From the NCBI RefSeq assembly GCF_904848625.1, contig NZ_CAJHCP010000011.1, positions 215,488 through 279,487 of the forward strand: 64,000 bases of DNA. Reading direction: 5' to 3'. Positions 43,727 through 52,819 of the stretch are shown here, in pieces (position 1 is the stretch's first letter; each line of letters begins with the position of its first letter). The stretch is from Paraburkholderia metrosideri. Lineage in GTDB: Bacteria; Pseudomonadota; Gammaproteobacteria; Burkholderiales; Burkholderiaceae. The notes under the pieces were generated by a model, which saw only the letters and a list, made by a program, of their open reading frames with translations, was not told the origin of the DNA and ran no database searches. The position numbers and the translations under genes were made by a program.

Positions 43727-46072
43727 ATGAAACGAAGGGCGAGGTTCGGTGAAAGGGCGGTGGACCGGCTTGACGCGTGGTCCCACTTGCATGGCTCGAA
43801 CGACGATGCGGCGTATGCGCGCGATGACTGGCGGTCGCGATCTGGTGTCGGTGCTGCACTGCTGATGGCCGCGCTGCTGATGTCCGCTTGCGCCGACGCA
43901 AGTTCGACCACGGCGGATGCAACCGCAGCTTCGTCGACATCGACATCGGCATCGGCATCGTCAGGGGCCACAGCCGCGGTGGCGAACAGCGACGTGGCGA
44001 CTAGCACCCCTTCGTCACAGCGCCCCGCGCTGGAAGCCGCCAAAGCCCGGCAACTCGCCGCCGAACACAATGTCGCCGCACGTGTGCCATCCGCTAGCGG
44101 CATGACCGAAAAGCGCGATCGTCCGCTGACGCTGCGCGATTCCGGCATCGACGGTTCGCTGATGTTCGCGCGCGACGTCGATTTTCGCGTGACCGGCGAC
44201 ATCGGCTTCCTGATTCACGACATGGCCGCGACGCTGACACCGTCGCATCCCGGCCAGCCGGTCGTATTCGACGATCCGACCAGCGTGACGATCAACGTAC
44301 ACCGAGGCGAAGTCACACTCGACAGCGCGAAACTCACGGCGATTTTCGATCGCTATCTGTTCCAGTATCAGGGCTCGCCGCTGCGCAACATGCGGGTCGT
44401 GCCGCAGGACGGCGGCACGTTGCGCATCACCGGGGAAATGCATCGCGACACGTGGGTGCCGATCGTGCTGGCCGGTTCACTGTCGATGCGCAATGCCGAC
44501 GAACTCGTGTTTCACGCCGATCATGTCGAAGTGGCAGGCGTGGGGGCGGACAAGCTGATGCAGGCCGCACACGTGAAAATGGCCGATCTGCTGAAAGTGG
44601 ACACACCGATTGCGCGGCTCGACGGCGACGATGTCGTGATGCAGGTGGCGAAACTCACGCCGCCGCCCGCGTTGCGCATGACCATCACGATGATCGACAC
44701 GAGCGCCGCGGGCGTGCGCTTCACACTCGACGATCACACGGTGCCGAAGATCGACTGGCCTGCAACGATGCCCGCACGCGGGATGCTGGTGCAGGGCGGC
44801 GACGTCAAATTCATGCGCTCGATGCCGATGAACATCGACATGGCGCTCACGCCGATCGATAACGCCACGCCGTTCGTGCTGGACCTGTACCACTATCGCG
44901 ATCAGATGGCGGCCGGCTATTTCACGTTCGACGAAGCCGGCGCGCTCGATGTGCATCTGCCGTCGTATCCCACGCTGGCTAGCGCGAGTGCCGGTGGATC
45001 GAAGGACGCATCGTTGCAAACGGGCAGCGCCAGCGCGCGCTTTAACGACAGCTTTATCCGCGAACAACAGGCGGCGCTCGCGCAGGCACGGCTGGTCTGG
45101 CAACACGTGCCGCAGACGATGCGCACGGCGTCGGTGGCACATGCCATTCCGGTCGGTACGCGGGCGGCGTTTTCCGGGCAGAGCGCCGCAATACCAGGTT
45201 CGGCGCTGACCGATGAACGTCATGTTTCAACGGCAGCGCCGTTGATTCACGTCGAGAACGTGGACTTCTACGTCGCGGGGCGCATAGGTTTTCACGTACG
45301 CTCACTGGACGCGCAGATGGTTCCGAAGCGGCCGGGTCAACCGGTCGATTTCGACGACCCCGATCAGTTCGATATACACATCATCGGCGGCGAGGTGGTG
45401 GAACCGTGGCCTGCCATGGCGGCGTTATTTAACGACTATCTGCTCGATTACGAGCCGCGCTCACTGAACGACCTGCAGTTGAAACCGGTGGACGGCAAAC
45501 TGGAAGTGACCGGGGGAATCAAACTGTGGAATCACTTCCCCGGCGTCTGGCTGCCGACCACGATGAGCGGCACGATCGTCGCTGCAGACGAGCGGCATCT
45601 CGTGTATGAGCCGACTTCGGTCAAGGTGCTCGGCGTGCCCCAGGCGGGTCTGCTGCGCGCGTTGGATATTCCGTTGGCGTCGCTGACGCCTTTCACGCGC
45701 AAGGGTGTCGCGCTAAAGGGCAACGCGCTGGTGTTCGACCAGTACACGGTTTTCCCACCGCCGGTATTGCAAGGGCGCCTGGCAGGCGCGACGGTGACTG
45801 ACGAAGGGCTCGTGTTGAAGTTCAAGCGCGATGCCGCGATTGCCACCGCGCGGCCACCGGCCAATGCGGGAAAAAGCTTCGTATGGATCGAATCCGGCGA
45901 CGTGAAGATGTTCAACTCGCTGGTCACCAATACGCGCACTTATATCAGGGACAGTTCGAACCCGGGCGTGATGAAGTTCGATCTGTACGGATATCGCCGC
46001 GACGTATCGAAGGGGACGGTGCGAATGGGTGCGGACGGCGGCCTGAATGTCGATCTGGCGACGAGAAAGTAG
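43727..46072 (+). CDS. Exported protein of two tandem homologous domains, unknown function
   Basis: The 781-residue product has a polar N-terminus of about 43 residues, a hydrophobic segment ending LLMAALLMSAC (possible lipobox) and a Ser/Thr/Ala linker. Two copies of one domain follow, starting at about residues 145 and 506. Matching pairs include DVDFRVTGDIGFLIHDM with NVDFYVAGRIGFHVRSL, HPGQPVVFDDP with RPGQPVDFDDP, RYLFQYQGSPLRNM with DYLLDYEPRSLNDL, and PPPALRMTITM with PPPVLQGRLAG. I do not recognise the family; beta-rich lipid-binding folds are one guess. AGGAGGAG precedes the start. It is probably anchored facing the periplasm. It has no operon partner. Confidence 0.82.
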   Translation: MKRRARFGERAVDRLDAWSHLHGSNDDAAYARDDWRSRSGVGAALLMAALLMSACADASSTTADATAASSTSTSASASSGATAAVANSDVATSTPSSQRPALEAAKARQLAAEHNVAARVPSASGMTEKRDRPLTLRDSGIDGSLMFARDVDFRVTGDIGFLIHDMAATLTPSHPGQPVVFDDPTSVTINVHRGEVTLDSAKLTAIFDRYLFQYQGSPLRNMRVVPQDGGTLRITGEMHRDTWVPIVLAGSLSMRNADELVFHADHVEVAGVGADKLMQAAHVKMADLLKVDTPIARLDGDDVVMQVAKLTPPPALRMTITMIDTSAAGVRFTLDDHTVPKIDWPATMPARGMLVQGGDVKFMRSMPMNIDMALTPIDNATPFVLDLYHYRDQMAAGYFTFDEAGALDVHLPSYPTLASASAGGSKDASLQTGSASARFNDSFIREQQAALAQARLVWQHVPQTMRTASVAHAIPVGTRAAFSGQSAAIPGSALTDERHVSTAAPLIHVENVDFYVAGRIGFHVRSLDAQMVPKRPGQPVDFDDPDQFDIHIIGGEVVEPWPAMAALFNDYLLDYEPRSLNDLQLKPVDGKLEVTGGIKLWNHFPGVWLPTTMSGTIVAADERHLVYEPTSVKVLGVPQAGLLRALDIPLASLTPFTRKGVALKGNALVFDQYTVFPPPVLQGRLAGATVTDEGLVLKFKRDAAIATARPPANAGKSFVWIESGDVKMFNSLVTNTRTYIRDSSNPGVMKFDLYGYRRDVSKGTVRMGADGGLNVDLATRK

Positions 46073-46080
46073 AGGGCTCC

Positions 46081-46143
46081 TGCGCGGTGCTTGCGGACGT
46101 CGAAGGTCAAACGTCGAACATCGAGCGTTGAACGCACCGCGCA
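46081..46143. terminator. Inverted repeat between convergent genes
   Basis: TGCGCGGTGC and GCACCGCGCA are perfect 10-bp arms 43 bp apart. The interior repeats GTCGAA/GTTGAAC-like words. It lies between the duplicated-domain gene and iolB and may end both transcripts. Confidence 0.45.
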
Positions 46144-46153
46144 GGCCGTACCG

Positions 46154-46954
46154 TCAACCATCCTTATTAATGATCCATTCGTGCGCCGGATCGTTGTGAA
46201 AATGCCAGACCCGCTGTCCACCGGCCATCACGTTCAGGTAGTACGAGTCGTACCCATAAGGCACGACGACCGGATGATAGCCGCGCGGCACCATCACGAC
46301 ATCGTGGTTCTCGACGGCCATGGATTCGTCGATATCGCGCATATCGGTGTACACGCGCTGAAACGCAAACCCTTGCGGTGGATCGAGCCGATGATAGTAA
46401 GTCTCTTCGAGCGAGCTCTCGTGAGGCACGTTGTCGGTGTCGTGCTTATGCGGCGGATAACTCGAAGCGTGGCCGCCCGGCGTTCTCACTTCGACCACGA
46501 GCAGCGACTCCGCAGGCTCCGTTTGCGGAAGAATATCGCACACGTATCGCGTATTCAGGCCTTTGCCGCGGGCCGAGCGTTTCATTGAAGCGGGCTCGAT
46601 CAGCCTCGCAGGATATTCGCCTTTCGCCGGCGCACTGGCGACGCCGATCTCCGCATCGCGACAGGCGCGCACGGTGACCTGCACGTTCGGCGGAAGATAC
46701 ACCGCATAGGGCGCGGCGTCCTCGAAGACGCTGTCACGCGAACCGAGCGAGGTCCACTTGGTGTCAGGCGTTTCGATATCCACGGCGCCGGTTAGCACGA
46801 CAATGCACACCTCGCGCGACGGTTCGAACACATGCACCACTTCGCTGGTCTCCAACCGGTATGCCGCGAATCCCACATAACGCCAGCAAGCCGATTGCGG
46901 TGTCACTCGCGCGATCGTCTGGCCTTCGCGCTGCGCCTTGACCAATAAACTCAT
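46154..46954 (-). CDS. iolB: 5-deoxy-glucuronate isomerase
   Basis: IolB converts 5-deoxy-D-glucuronate to 5-dehydro-2-deoxy-D-gluconate in inositol breakdown. The 266-residue bicupin shows metal-ligand motifs GGHASSYPPHKHD and the following acidic SSLEETYYHRLDPPQGF, then NHDVVMVPRGYHPVV with its histidine, all family landmarks. Its ATG overlaps the iolE stop (ATGA). It is the last gene of the minus-strand operon. Confidence 0.93.
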   Translation of the reverse strand: MSLLVKAQREGQTIARVTPQSACWRYVGFAAYRLETSEVVHVFEPSREVCIVVLTGAVDIETPDTKWTSLGSRDSVFEDAAPYAVYLPPNVQVTVRACRDAEIGVASAPAKGEYPARLIEPASMKRSARGKGLNTRYVCDILPQTEPAESLLVVEVRTPGGHASSYPPHKHDTDNVPHESSLEETYYHRLDPPQGFAFQRVYTDMRDIDESMAVENHDVVMVPRGYHPVVVPYGYDSYYLNVMAGGQRVWHFHNDPAHEWIINKDG

Positions 46955-47877
46955 GCTGCCTCCTGCCGCGTAGTGTCGGCTGCGCCGAGTGGCGCATCGA
47001 CCAGTGTCCGTAAAGTCCTGAAGCCTTTTAGCGCATATTCATACGATGGCGCGACAATCGGGTCCTGTTCCGCTTCGACCACCAGCCAGCCGCGATAACC
47101 GTGTCGCTTGAGCCGGTCGATGATTGCCGGGAAATTCACCGCGCCGTCGCCAGGCACCGTGAACGCACCTGCGATCACCGCGTCGAGAAAACTCCAGTTG
47201 CGATTGCGCGCCAGTTTCATCACAGCGGGACGTACGTCCTTGCAATGCACATGGCAGACCCGCGCGATATGTTTGTCGAGCATCACCAACGGATCGCCGC
47301 CGGCAAACGTAATGTGCCCGGCGTCGAACAGCAGGCCGACGGCATCGCTCGTGCGCGCCATCAATTGATCGACGTCGGCGGGTGTCTCCACATAGGCGCC
47401 CATATGATGATGGTACGCGAGCCGCACACCTCGGCTCAGCGTATAGCGCGCGAATTCATCGACACGTGCGGCGTAGCCGGCCCACTGCGCGTCGCTAAAA
47501 AAGCGCGGCCGTTGATAAAGCGGCTGCGGTGCGCCCTGGATCGAATCGGCAACTTCGCCATACACCATCGCCGTCGCGCCATTCTGCGCGAGCAGTTCGA
47601 GATGCGGCCCGACGGCCGCGATTTCCTCTTCCACGCTGCGTCGCGCGAGTTGTCCTGAATACCAGCCGGACACCAGCGCGAGATCGTATTGCGCAAGCAG
47701 TGTTTTCAATGCCTGCGGCTCGCGCGGAAACTTGTTGCCGAGTTCGAAGCCCTGATAGCCGATTTTGCGGCCTTCCGTCAATGCGACGTCGAGCGGCGTT
47801 TCACCGCCTAGCGAGGGCAGGTCGTCGTTCATCCACGATAGCGGATTGATACCGATACGTACGTCGAAAGCAGTCAT
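46951..47877 (-). CDS. iolE: Inosose dehydratase
   Basis: IolE removes water from 2-keto-myo-inositol to give 3D-(3,5/4)-trihydroxycyclohexane-1,2-dione. The 308-residue TIM-barrel (xylose isomerase-like) product starts MTAFDVRIGINPLSWMNDD, a hallmark N-terminus. Metal-site motifs are LAYHHHMGAYVE, LLFDAGHITFAGG and VCHVHCKDVR. GAGGA lies 8 bp before the chosen ATG; an earlier in-frame ATG at 47895 is less supported. It begins 10 bp after the iolD stop and overlaps iolB by 4 bp. Confidence 0.93.
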   Translation of the reverse strand: MTAFDVRIGINPLSWMNDDLPSLGGETPLDVALTEGRKIGYQGFELGNKFPREPQALKTLLAQYDLALVSGWYSGQLARRSVEEEIAAVGPHLELLAQNGATAMVYGEVADSIQGAPQPLYQRPRFFSDAQWAGYAARVDEFARYTLSRGVRLAYHHHMGAYVETPADVDQLMARTSDAVGLLFDAGHITFAGGDPLVMLDKHIARVCHVHCKDVRPAVMKLARNRNWSFLDAVIAGAFTVPGDGAVNFPAIIDRLKRHGYRGWLVVEAEQDPIVAPSYEYALKGFRTLRTLVDAPLGAADTTRQEAA

Positions 47878-47887
47878 GCGAGCGTCC

Positions 47888-49861
47888 TCATTCATGATCG
47901 GTAGGGGTGGCGTCATCGTTTAGCGCAGCCGGATCGGCGCGTGCCGCGAGTTGCGCATCGTATTTCGCGCGCGCATCGCGCACCGCATTGCGCGACGAGA
48001 CTTCCGGTACCGCGACCTCCCACCACCAGCCGCCGTCGTCGGTGGTGCGGGCGGGGTCGGTATCGATGCTGATCACGTAGCTGCGATCGGCCGCGCGCGC
48101 GCGTTGCATCGCAGCTTCGAGTTCAGCGATATTCGCGACATGCTCGGCTTGCGCCCCCAACGCTCGCGCATGCGCGGCGAAATCGATCTTCGGGGCGCCG
48201 AGCGGCCCTTGCCGGCAATCGTCGAGCAGATTGTTGAACGGCGCGCCACCGCAGGCCTGCTGCAAACGGTTGATGCAGGCATAGCCGCGATTGTCGAGCA
48301 CCACGACAATCAGCTTGGCGCCGAGCATCACCGAGGTCGCGATTTCGCTGTTCATCATCAGATAGCTGCCGTCGCCGAGCATCACGATCACTTCGCGCGA
48401 AGGCCGCGCGAGTTTCGCGCCGAGTCCGCCCGCAATCTCGTATCCCATGCACGAATAGCCGTATTCGACGTGATACGCGCCAGGTTTTCCCGCGCGCCAT
48501 AGTTTGTGCAATTCGGCGGGTAACGTGCCCGCTGCGCACACGACGATGTCGTCCGTGGCGGAGCGCGCGCTCGAACGCTGCACTGCGCCGATCACATCGC
48601 CTTCATAGGGCAGCACGGATTCGCGTTGCGGCGCGTGCGTGAGCGTGCTCACCGTATCCCGCCAGCCGGCTGCGAGCTTGTGCGCACGGGCGGTCCACGT
48701 GCGGTCTGCATGCCATCCCTGCAGCGGATCGGCGAGCGCATCGAGCGCGAGCCGCGCGTCGGCTTCGACGATGAGTGCGCGATGTTTGAGACCGTCGAAT
48801 GCATTCGCATTGATCGCGATCACATCGGCCTGGGTGAACAAGGTATTGGAGCCGGTGGTGAAGTCCTGCAAGCGGGTGCCGATTGCCAGCACGCAATCGG
48901 CGTCGTTCGCGAGCGCATTCGCGGCCGGCGAACCGGTGACGCCTAACGCACCCGCATTCAACGGATCGTTCCACGCGAGCGCACCTTTGCCTGCCTGGGT
49001 CTCGGCAACCGGTACGCCGTGCGCCGTCGCGAAGCGATGCAGCGCTTCGGTCGCGCGACCGTAGAGCACACCGCCGCCCGCGACGATCAACGGACGTTTG
49101 GCATGTCGCAGACGCGCGAACGCAGCATCGATTTCGTCGACCCGTGGCGCCGGCGCATGAAATCTGACGACGCGCGGCGCAAAGAAGTCGGCGGGAAAGT
49201 CGTACGCCTGAGCTTGCACGTCTTGCGGCAGCGCGAGCGTGACGGGCCCGCACATCGCGGCGTCGGTGAGGATGCGCAACGCGCGCGGCAGCGCGCTCAG
49301 CAGTTGCGCCGGGTGCACGATGCGGTCGAAATAGCGCGACACCGGTTTGAATGCGTCATTCGCGGAGACGCCGCCATCGTTGAAGTCCTCGACTTGCTGC
49401 AACACCGGATCGGGCGCACGCGACACGAAAATATCGCCGGGCAGCAGCAATACCGGCAAGCGGTTCACATGCGCGAGCGCGGCGGCGGTCAGCAGGTTCG
49501 TCGCACCGGGTCCGATAGACGTGGTCACCGCCATCATGCGCCTGCGGAAATTTGCCTTCGCGTACGCGATCGCACTGTGCGCCATCGCCTGTTCATTGTG
49601 AGCGCGCAGCGTGGGCAGTTCTTCGCGATGCTGATACAACGCTTCGCCCATGCCCGCGACATTGCCGTGGCCGAAGATCGCAAACACACCGCCGAAGAGC
49701 GACTCGGTGCTCTTGCCATCTTCGGTCGTGACACGCTGCGCGGCGAGATAGCGCACGAGTGCCTGAGCCGTGGTCAGGCGTACGGTGCCGCCGCTGGGGG
49801 GATGAGCGTCGCTCGCGTCGTTGGCGGACGCCGCATCGTGATGCATTACGCGCTGGTTCAT
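47888..49861 (-). CDS. iolD: 3D-(3,5/4)-trihydroxycyclohexane-1,2-dione hydrolase
   Basis: A thiamin-diphosphate enzyme opening the cyclic diketone to 5-deoxy-glucuronate. The 657-residue product has the acetolactate-synthase-like layout: N-terminal VFAIFGHGNVAGMGEAL with the catalytic glutamate region nearby, a middle domain around VLAIGTRLQDFTTG, and the C-terminal ThDP motif GDGSYLMMNSEIATS to VVVLDNRGYACI. Its start overlaps the iolC stop (ATGA), giving tight coupling. It is of normal length for IolD. Confidence 0.94.
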   Translation of the reverse strand: MNQRVMHHDAASANDASDAHPPSGGTVRLTTAQALVRYLAAQRVTTEDGKSTESLFGGVFAIFGHGNVAGMGEALYQHREELPTLRAHNEQAMAHSAIAYAKANFRRRMMAVTTSIGPGATNLLTAAALAHVNRLPVLLLPGDIFVSRAPDPVLQQVEDFNDGGVSANDAFKPVSRYFDRIVHPAQLLSALPRALRILTDAAMCGPVTLALPQDVQAQAYDFPADFFAPRVVRFHAPAPRVDEIDAAFARLRHAKRPLIVAGGGVLYGRATEALHRFATAHGVPVAETQAGKGALAWNDPLNAGALGVTGSPAANALANDADCVLAIGTRLQDFTTGSNTLFTQADVIAINANAFDGLKHRALIVEADARLALDALADPLQGWHADRTWTARAHKLAAGWRDTVSTLTHAPQRESVLPYEGDVIGAVQRSSARSATDDIVVCAAGTLPAELHKLWRAGKPGAYHVEYGYSCMGYEIAGGLGAKLARPSREVIVMLGDGSYLMMNSEIATSVMLGAKLIVVVLDNRGYACINRLQQACGGAPFNNLLDDCRQGPLGAPKIDFAAHARALGAQAEHVANIAELEAAMQRARAADRSYVISIDTDPARTTDDGGWWWEVAVPEVSSRNAVRDARAKYDAQLAARADPAALNDDATPTDHE

Positions 49862-51894
49862 GCCGCCTGCTCCTGATGAACATGACTCGGTGCGCCTGCC
49901 TGCGCGCTCGTGCCACGGGTTGCGCGCCATGACGCGATCAGCGTTTCGAACGTGCGCCGCACGCGGGCAATCAGTTCGTCGTCGTTGATGTCACCGGCGA
50001 GCCACGCATGACTGGGCTCGTGGAAGATCGTGCGGCCCACGGTGAAGCCACGGCAGGTCGCCGACTGCGCCGCCGCGCGAAAGCCGTCGTTCAACTGCTC
50101 GACGCCTGCCGACAAACCCAGTAGCACCACGCCCCGGCAATACGGATCACGCTCGGCGATCAGTGCGTCGATCGCTTGCCACTGTGCGGCTTCCATCGGT
50201 TCGAGCTTCCACCACTCGGGATAGATGCCGATGTTGTACAACCGCTTCAACGCGCGATAAACGATGTCGGGCGCCTGCGGCAAATGAGCATGTTTCGGCG
50301 GGATGACTTCCAGCAGTAATTCATGTCCGCTTGCCTGCGTCGCGTCGTAGAGCGTACGCAATTGCGCTTCCTGTTCGAGGCGCTGCTCGATGGGTTCGTC
50401 AGGGTGAAATTGCACGAGGCATTTGGCAATATGCTCTTGCGGCCATGCGATCAACGTCGTGCCGATCGAGCGCCCGTGATCGAACACCAGCGGCACCGAG
50501 CCCGGCAGTTCAACCGGGCGGCCGATCCACCAGCCACGGCCCGTCGCCGCATTCAACGCATCCTGGCCATAACGGTCGTCGATCAGTACGCCGATACGGT
50601 CTTGCAGATTCAACGCGCTTTCGGTCTGCGCAACGGCTTCGACAAACAGCCCCTTCAAACGCGCGATACGTGCGTCATCTGCGCCGGTTTGCTGCGCGAG
50701 TTCGAAGAACTGGTTGCGATGATCGAATGCGAAACCGAGTACTTCGTTCCATTGCTTGCGTGCCGGTGAAACGCGATGCAGTCGCGCGAGCGTGGCGTCG
50801 CGATCCGGGCGGCGCATACGCTGCGGATCGGCTTTTGCTTCGCGCAGGAAGTAGTCGAGTTCGGCGGGTGTCGGCATGGCCGGCGCGCAACCGTGGCGCG
50901 ACACGACCAGTGCACCACTCGCATTCGCGGTCCGCGCGCAAGCTTCGAGCGACTGGTCGCGCAGCCAGCCGGACAGAAAGCCTGACGCAAATGCATCGCC
51001 TGCGCCGAGTACGTTGAGTACTTCGACTTCGACGCCACCTTGTACCGGTATGTCATCGAGTGACGCGGGCACGTCGCCGTCGATAATCTGGCAGCCCAAC
51101 GGCCCGCGTTTGAGCACGAGCGTGGCGGGCGTGACGGCGCGCACGGCAGCGAGTGCATCGACTAATTCCGGCTTGCCGCCCGCAATACGAAACTCTTCTT
51201 CGGTGCCGATGACCAGATCGAACCAGGGCAGCATGCTATGCAAATGCGCGGTCACGCCTTCGCTCGCGACAAAGCGGGTCTCGCCATCCGCTTTGCCCGT
51301 GAGACCCCACAACACCGGCCGATAGTCGATATCGAGCACGGTGCGAACCTGATTGCGGCGCGCATAGTCGAGTGCGCGGCGGCTCGTGCGGTTCACCTGT
51401 TCGGTCGAGAAGTGCGTGCCGGTAATCAACAGCGCTTTCGACGACGCAATGTACGCTTCGTCGAAATCGGCTTCATCCACGGCCATGTCTGCGCAGTTTT
51501 CGCGGTAGAAGATCAGCGGAAAGGTATCGCGATCTTTCAGACCGAGTAGGACCAGAGCAGTCAGACGTTCCTGATCGACACGGACGTGGCTAACGTCACA
51601 CCCCTCTTTAGTTAGCGTCTCGGTGAGAAAGCGGCCCATATGATCGTTGCCGACGCGCGCGAGCATTGCCGAAGCAAGTCCGAGCCGTGCGCAACCGAAT
51701 GCAATATTCGCCGACGACCCGCCGAGATACTTCGCGAAGCTCGACACGTCTTCGAGCCGTGCGCCGACCTGCTGCGCGTACAGATCGACAGCAAGGCGGC
51801 CGAGGCAGACGATATCGCGGCTACGGCCCGGCGCGAAGCGACTGGCGGACGCCGATACCGACGCGGTCCCGCTGGATGTGCTGGAGTGATCCAT
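49858..51894 (-). CDS. iolC: Bifunctional IolC: 5-dehydro-2-deoxygluconokinase fused to DUF2090 domain
   Basis: The 678-residue product has two parts. Residues about 25-345 are a PfkB-type kinase phosphorylating 5-dehydro-2-deoxygluconate: VCLGRLAVDLYAQQVGARL, AKYLGGSSANIAFGCARLG and the catalytic VLNVLGAGDAFASGFLSG with its aspartate. Residues about 365-660 form a DUF2090 domain (VLGFAFDHRNQFFELAQQ, LLLEVIPPKHAHLP, YPEWWKLEP), an aldolase-like TIM barrel proposed to act as the IolJ aldolase that splits the phosphorylated product. This fusion is known in proteobacterial iol loci. AGGAAT precedes the start; 66 bp separate it from the ATPase gene upstream. Confidence 0.92.
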   Translation of the reverse strand: MDHSSTSSGTASVSASASRFAPGRSRDIVCLGRLAVDLYAQQVGARLEDVSSFAKYLGGSSANIAFGCARLGLASAMLARVGNDHMGRFLTETLTKEGCDVSHVRVDQERLTALVLLGLKDRDTFPLIFYRENCADMAVDEADFDEAYIASSKALLITGTHFSTEQVNRTSRRALDYARRNQVRTVLDIDYRPVLWGLTGKADGETRFVASEGVTAHLHSMLPWFDLVIGTEEEFRIAGGKPELVDALAAVRAVTPATLVLKRGPLGCQIIDGDVPASLDDIPVQGGVEVEVLNVLGAGDAFASGFLSGWLRDQSLEACARTANASGALVVSRHGCAPAMPTPAELDYFLREAKADPQRMRRPDRDATLARLHRVSPARKQWNEVLGFAFDHRNQFFELAQQTGADDARIARLKGLFVEAVAQTESALNLQDRIGVLIDDRYGQDALNAATGRGWWIGRPVELPGSVPLVFDHGRSIGTTLIAWPQEHIAKCLVQFHPDEPIEQRLEQEAQLRTLYDATQASGHELLLEVIPPKHAHLPQAPDIVYRALKRLYNIGIYPEWWKLEPMEAAQWQAIDALIAERDPYCRGVVLLGLSAGVEQLNDGFRAAAQSATCRGFTVGRTIFHEPSHAWLAGDINDDELIARVRRTFETLIASWRATRGTSAQAGAPSHVHQEQAA

Positions 51895-51960
51895 GAATAT
51901 TCCTGAATAGCTGAGCGTGATTCCCCGGCACCAGGCGTCGGGCCAGGTCACGCGAATCGA

Positions 51961-52806
51961 TCAGATCGTCGCGCCTTCGAGTTCGCCGATCATCTTCTGC
52001 ATTTCGGCGCCGCCGGCCATCATGTCGAGCACTTCGTCCTTGCTGATGGTTTCCTTCGTGAAGGTGCCGAGCGATCTGCCGCGATTGAGAATCGTGAACG
52101 AATCGCCGATCGGATACGCGTGGTGCACGTTGTGTGTGATGAAGATCACCGAGATGCCTTTCGCGCGTGCCTTGTGGATCAGCTTCAGCACGTTGAAGCT
52201 TTGCTTGACGCCGAGCGCCGCAGTCGGCTCGTCGAGAATCAGCACACGTGCGCCGAAGTGGATCGCGCGCGCAATCGCCAGACACTGCTTCTCACCGCCC
52301 GACATCGTGCCAATAGGCTGATGCGGATCGCGCACGTTGATGCCCATTTCGGCGAGCTTGTCGCGGGCGGTGATCGCGCTGGTTTCGAGATCCATCACTT
52401 TGAGGAAGCCGAATAGCTTCTTCTCCGGCTCGCGGCCCATGAAGAAGTTGCGAGCGACGGATAACAGCGGCACCAGCGCGAGATCCTGATAGACGGTGGC
52501 GATGCCGAGATCGAGCGCGTCTTTCGGCGATTCGAACAACACCGGCTGGCCGTCCACCAGATACTGGCCGGAAGAGGGCTGGTGCACGCCGGCGAGGGTC
52601 TTGATCAAGGTTGACTTGCCCGCGCCGTTATCGCCGAGCAGGCAATGCACTTCGCCGCGCTTCAGGCGCAACGTCACGCCGCTTAACGCGATGACCTTGC
52701 CGAAGTACTTGTAGACGTTTTCTAATGCGAGGATCACGTCATCGCCAGACGCATCGGCGAGGGCGGCCTCATTCTGGACGGGGTTCACAGAGTTCGTGTC
52801 GGACAT
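51961..52806 (-). CDS. Sugar ABC transporter ATP-binding protein (inositol import)
   Basis: A 281-residue single-domain ATPase of the CUT2 type with Walker A GDNGAGKST (residues 58-66), signature MSGGEKQCLAIARA, Walker B VLILDEPTAALGV and switch ITHNVHHAY. Classical CUT2 ATPases have two such domains; this one has one, like FrcA/XylG-short forms. It energises the adjacent permease and binding protein. The substrate, myo-inositol or a related cyclitol, is inferred from the iol operon context. The permease stop lies 13 bp upstream. Confidence 0.92.
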   Translation of the reverse strand: MSDTNSVNPVQNEAALADASGDDVILALENVYKYFGKVIALSGVTLRLKRGEVHCLLGDNGAGKSTLIKTLAGVHQPSSGQYLVDGQPVLFESPKDALDLGIATVYQDLALVPLLSVARNFFMGREPEKKLFGFLKVMDLETSAITARDKLAEMGINVRDPHQPIGTMSGGEKQCLAIARAIHFGARVLILDEPTAALGVKQSFNVLKLIHKARAKGISVIFITHNVHHAYPIGDSFTILNRGRSLGTFTKETISKDEVLDMMAGGAEMQKMIGELEGATI

Positions 52807-52819
52807 GTTCGTCTCCTCG

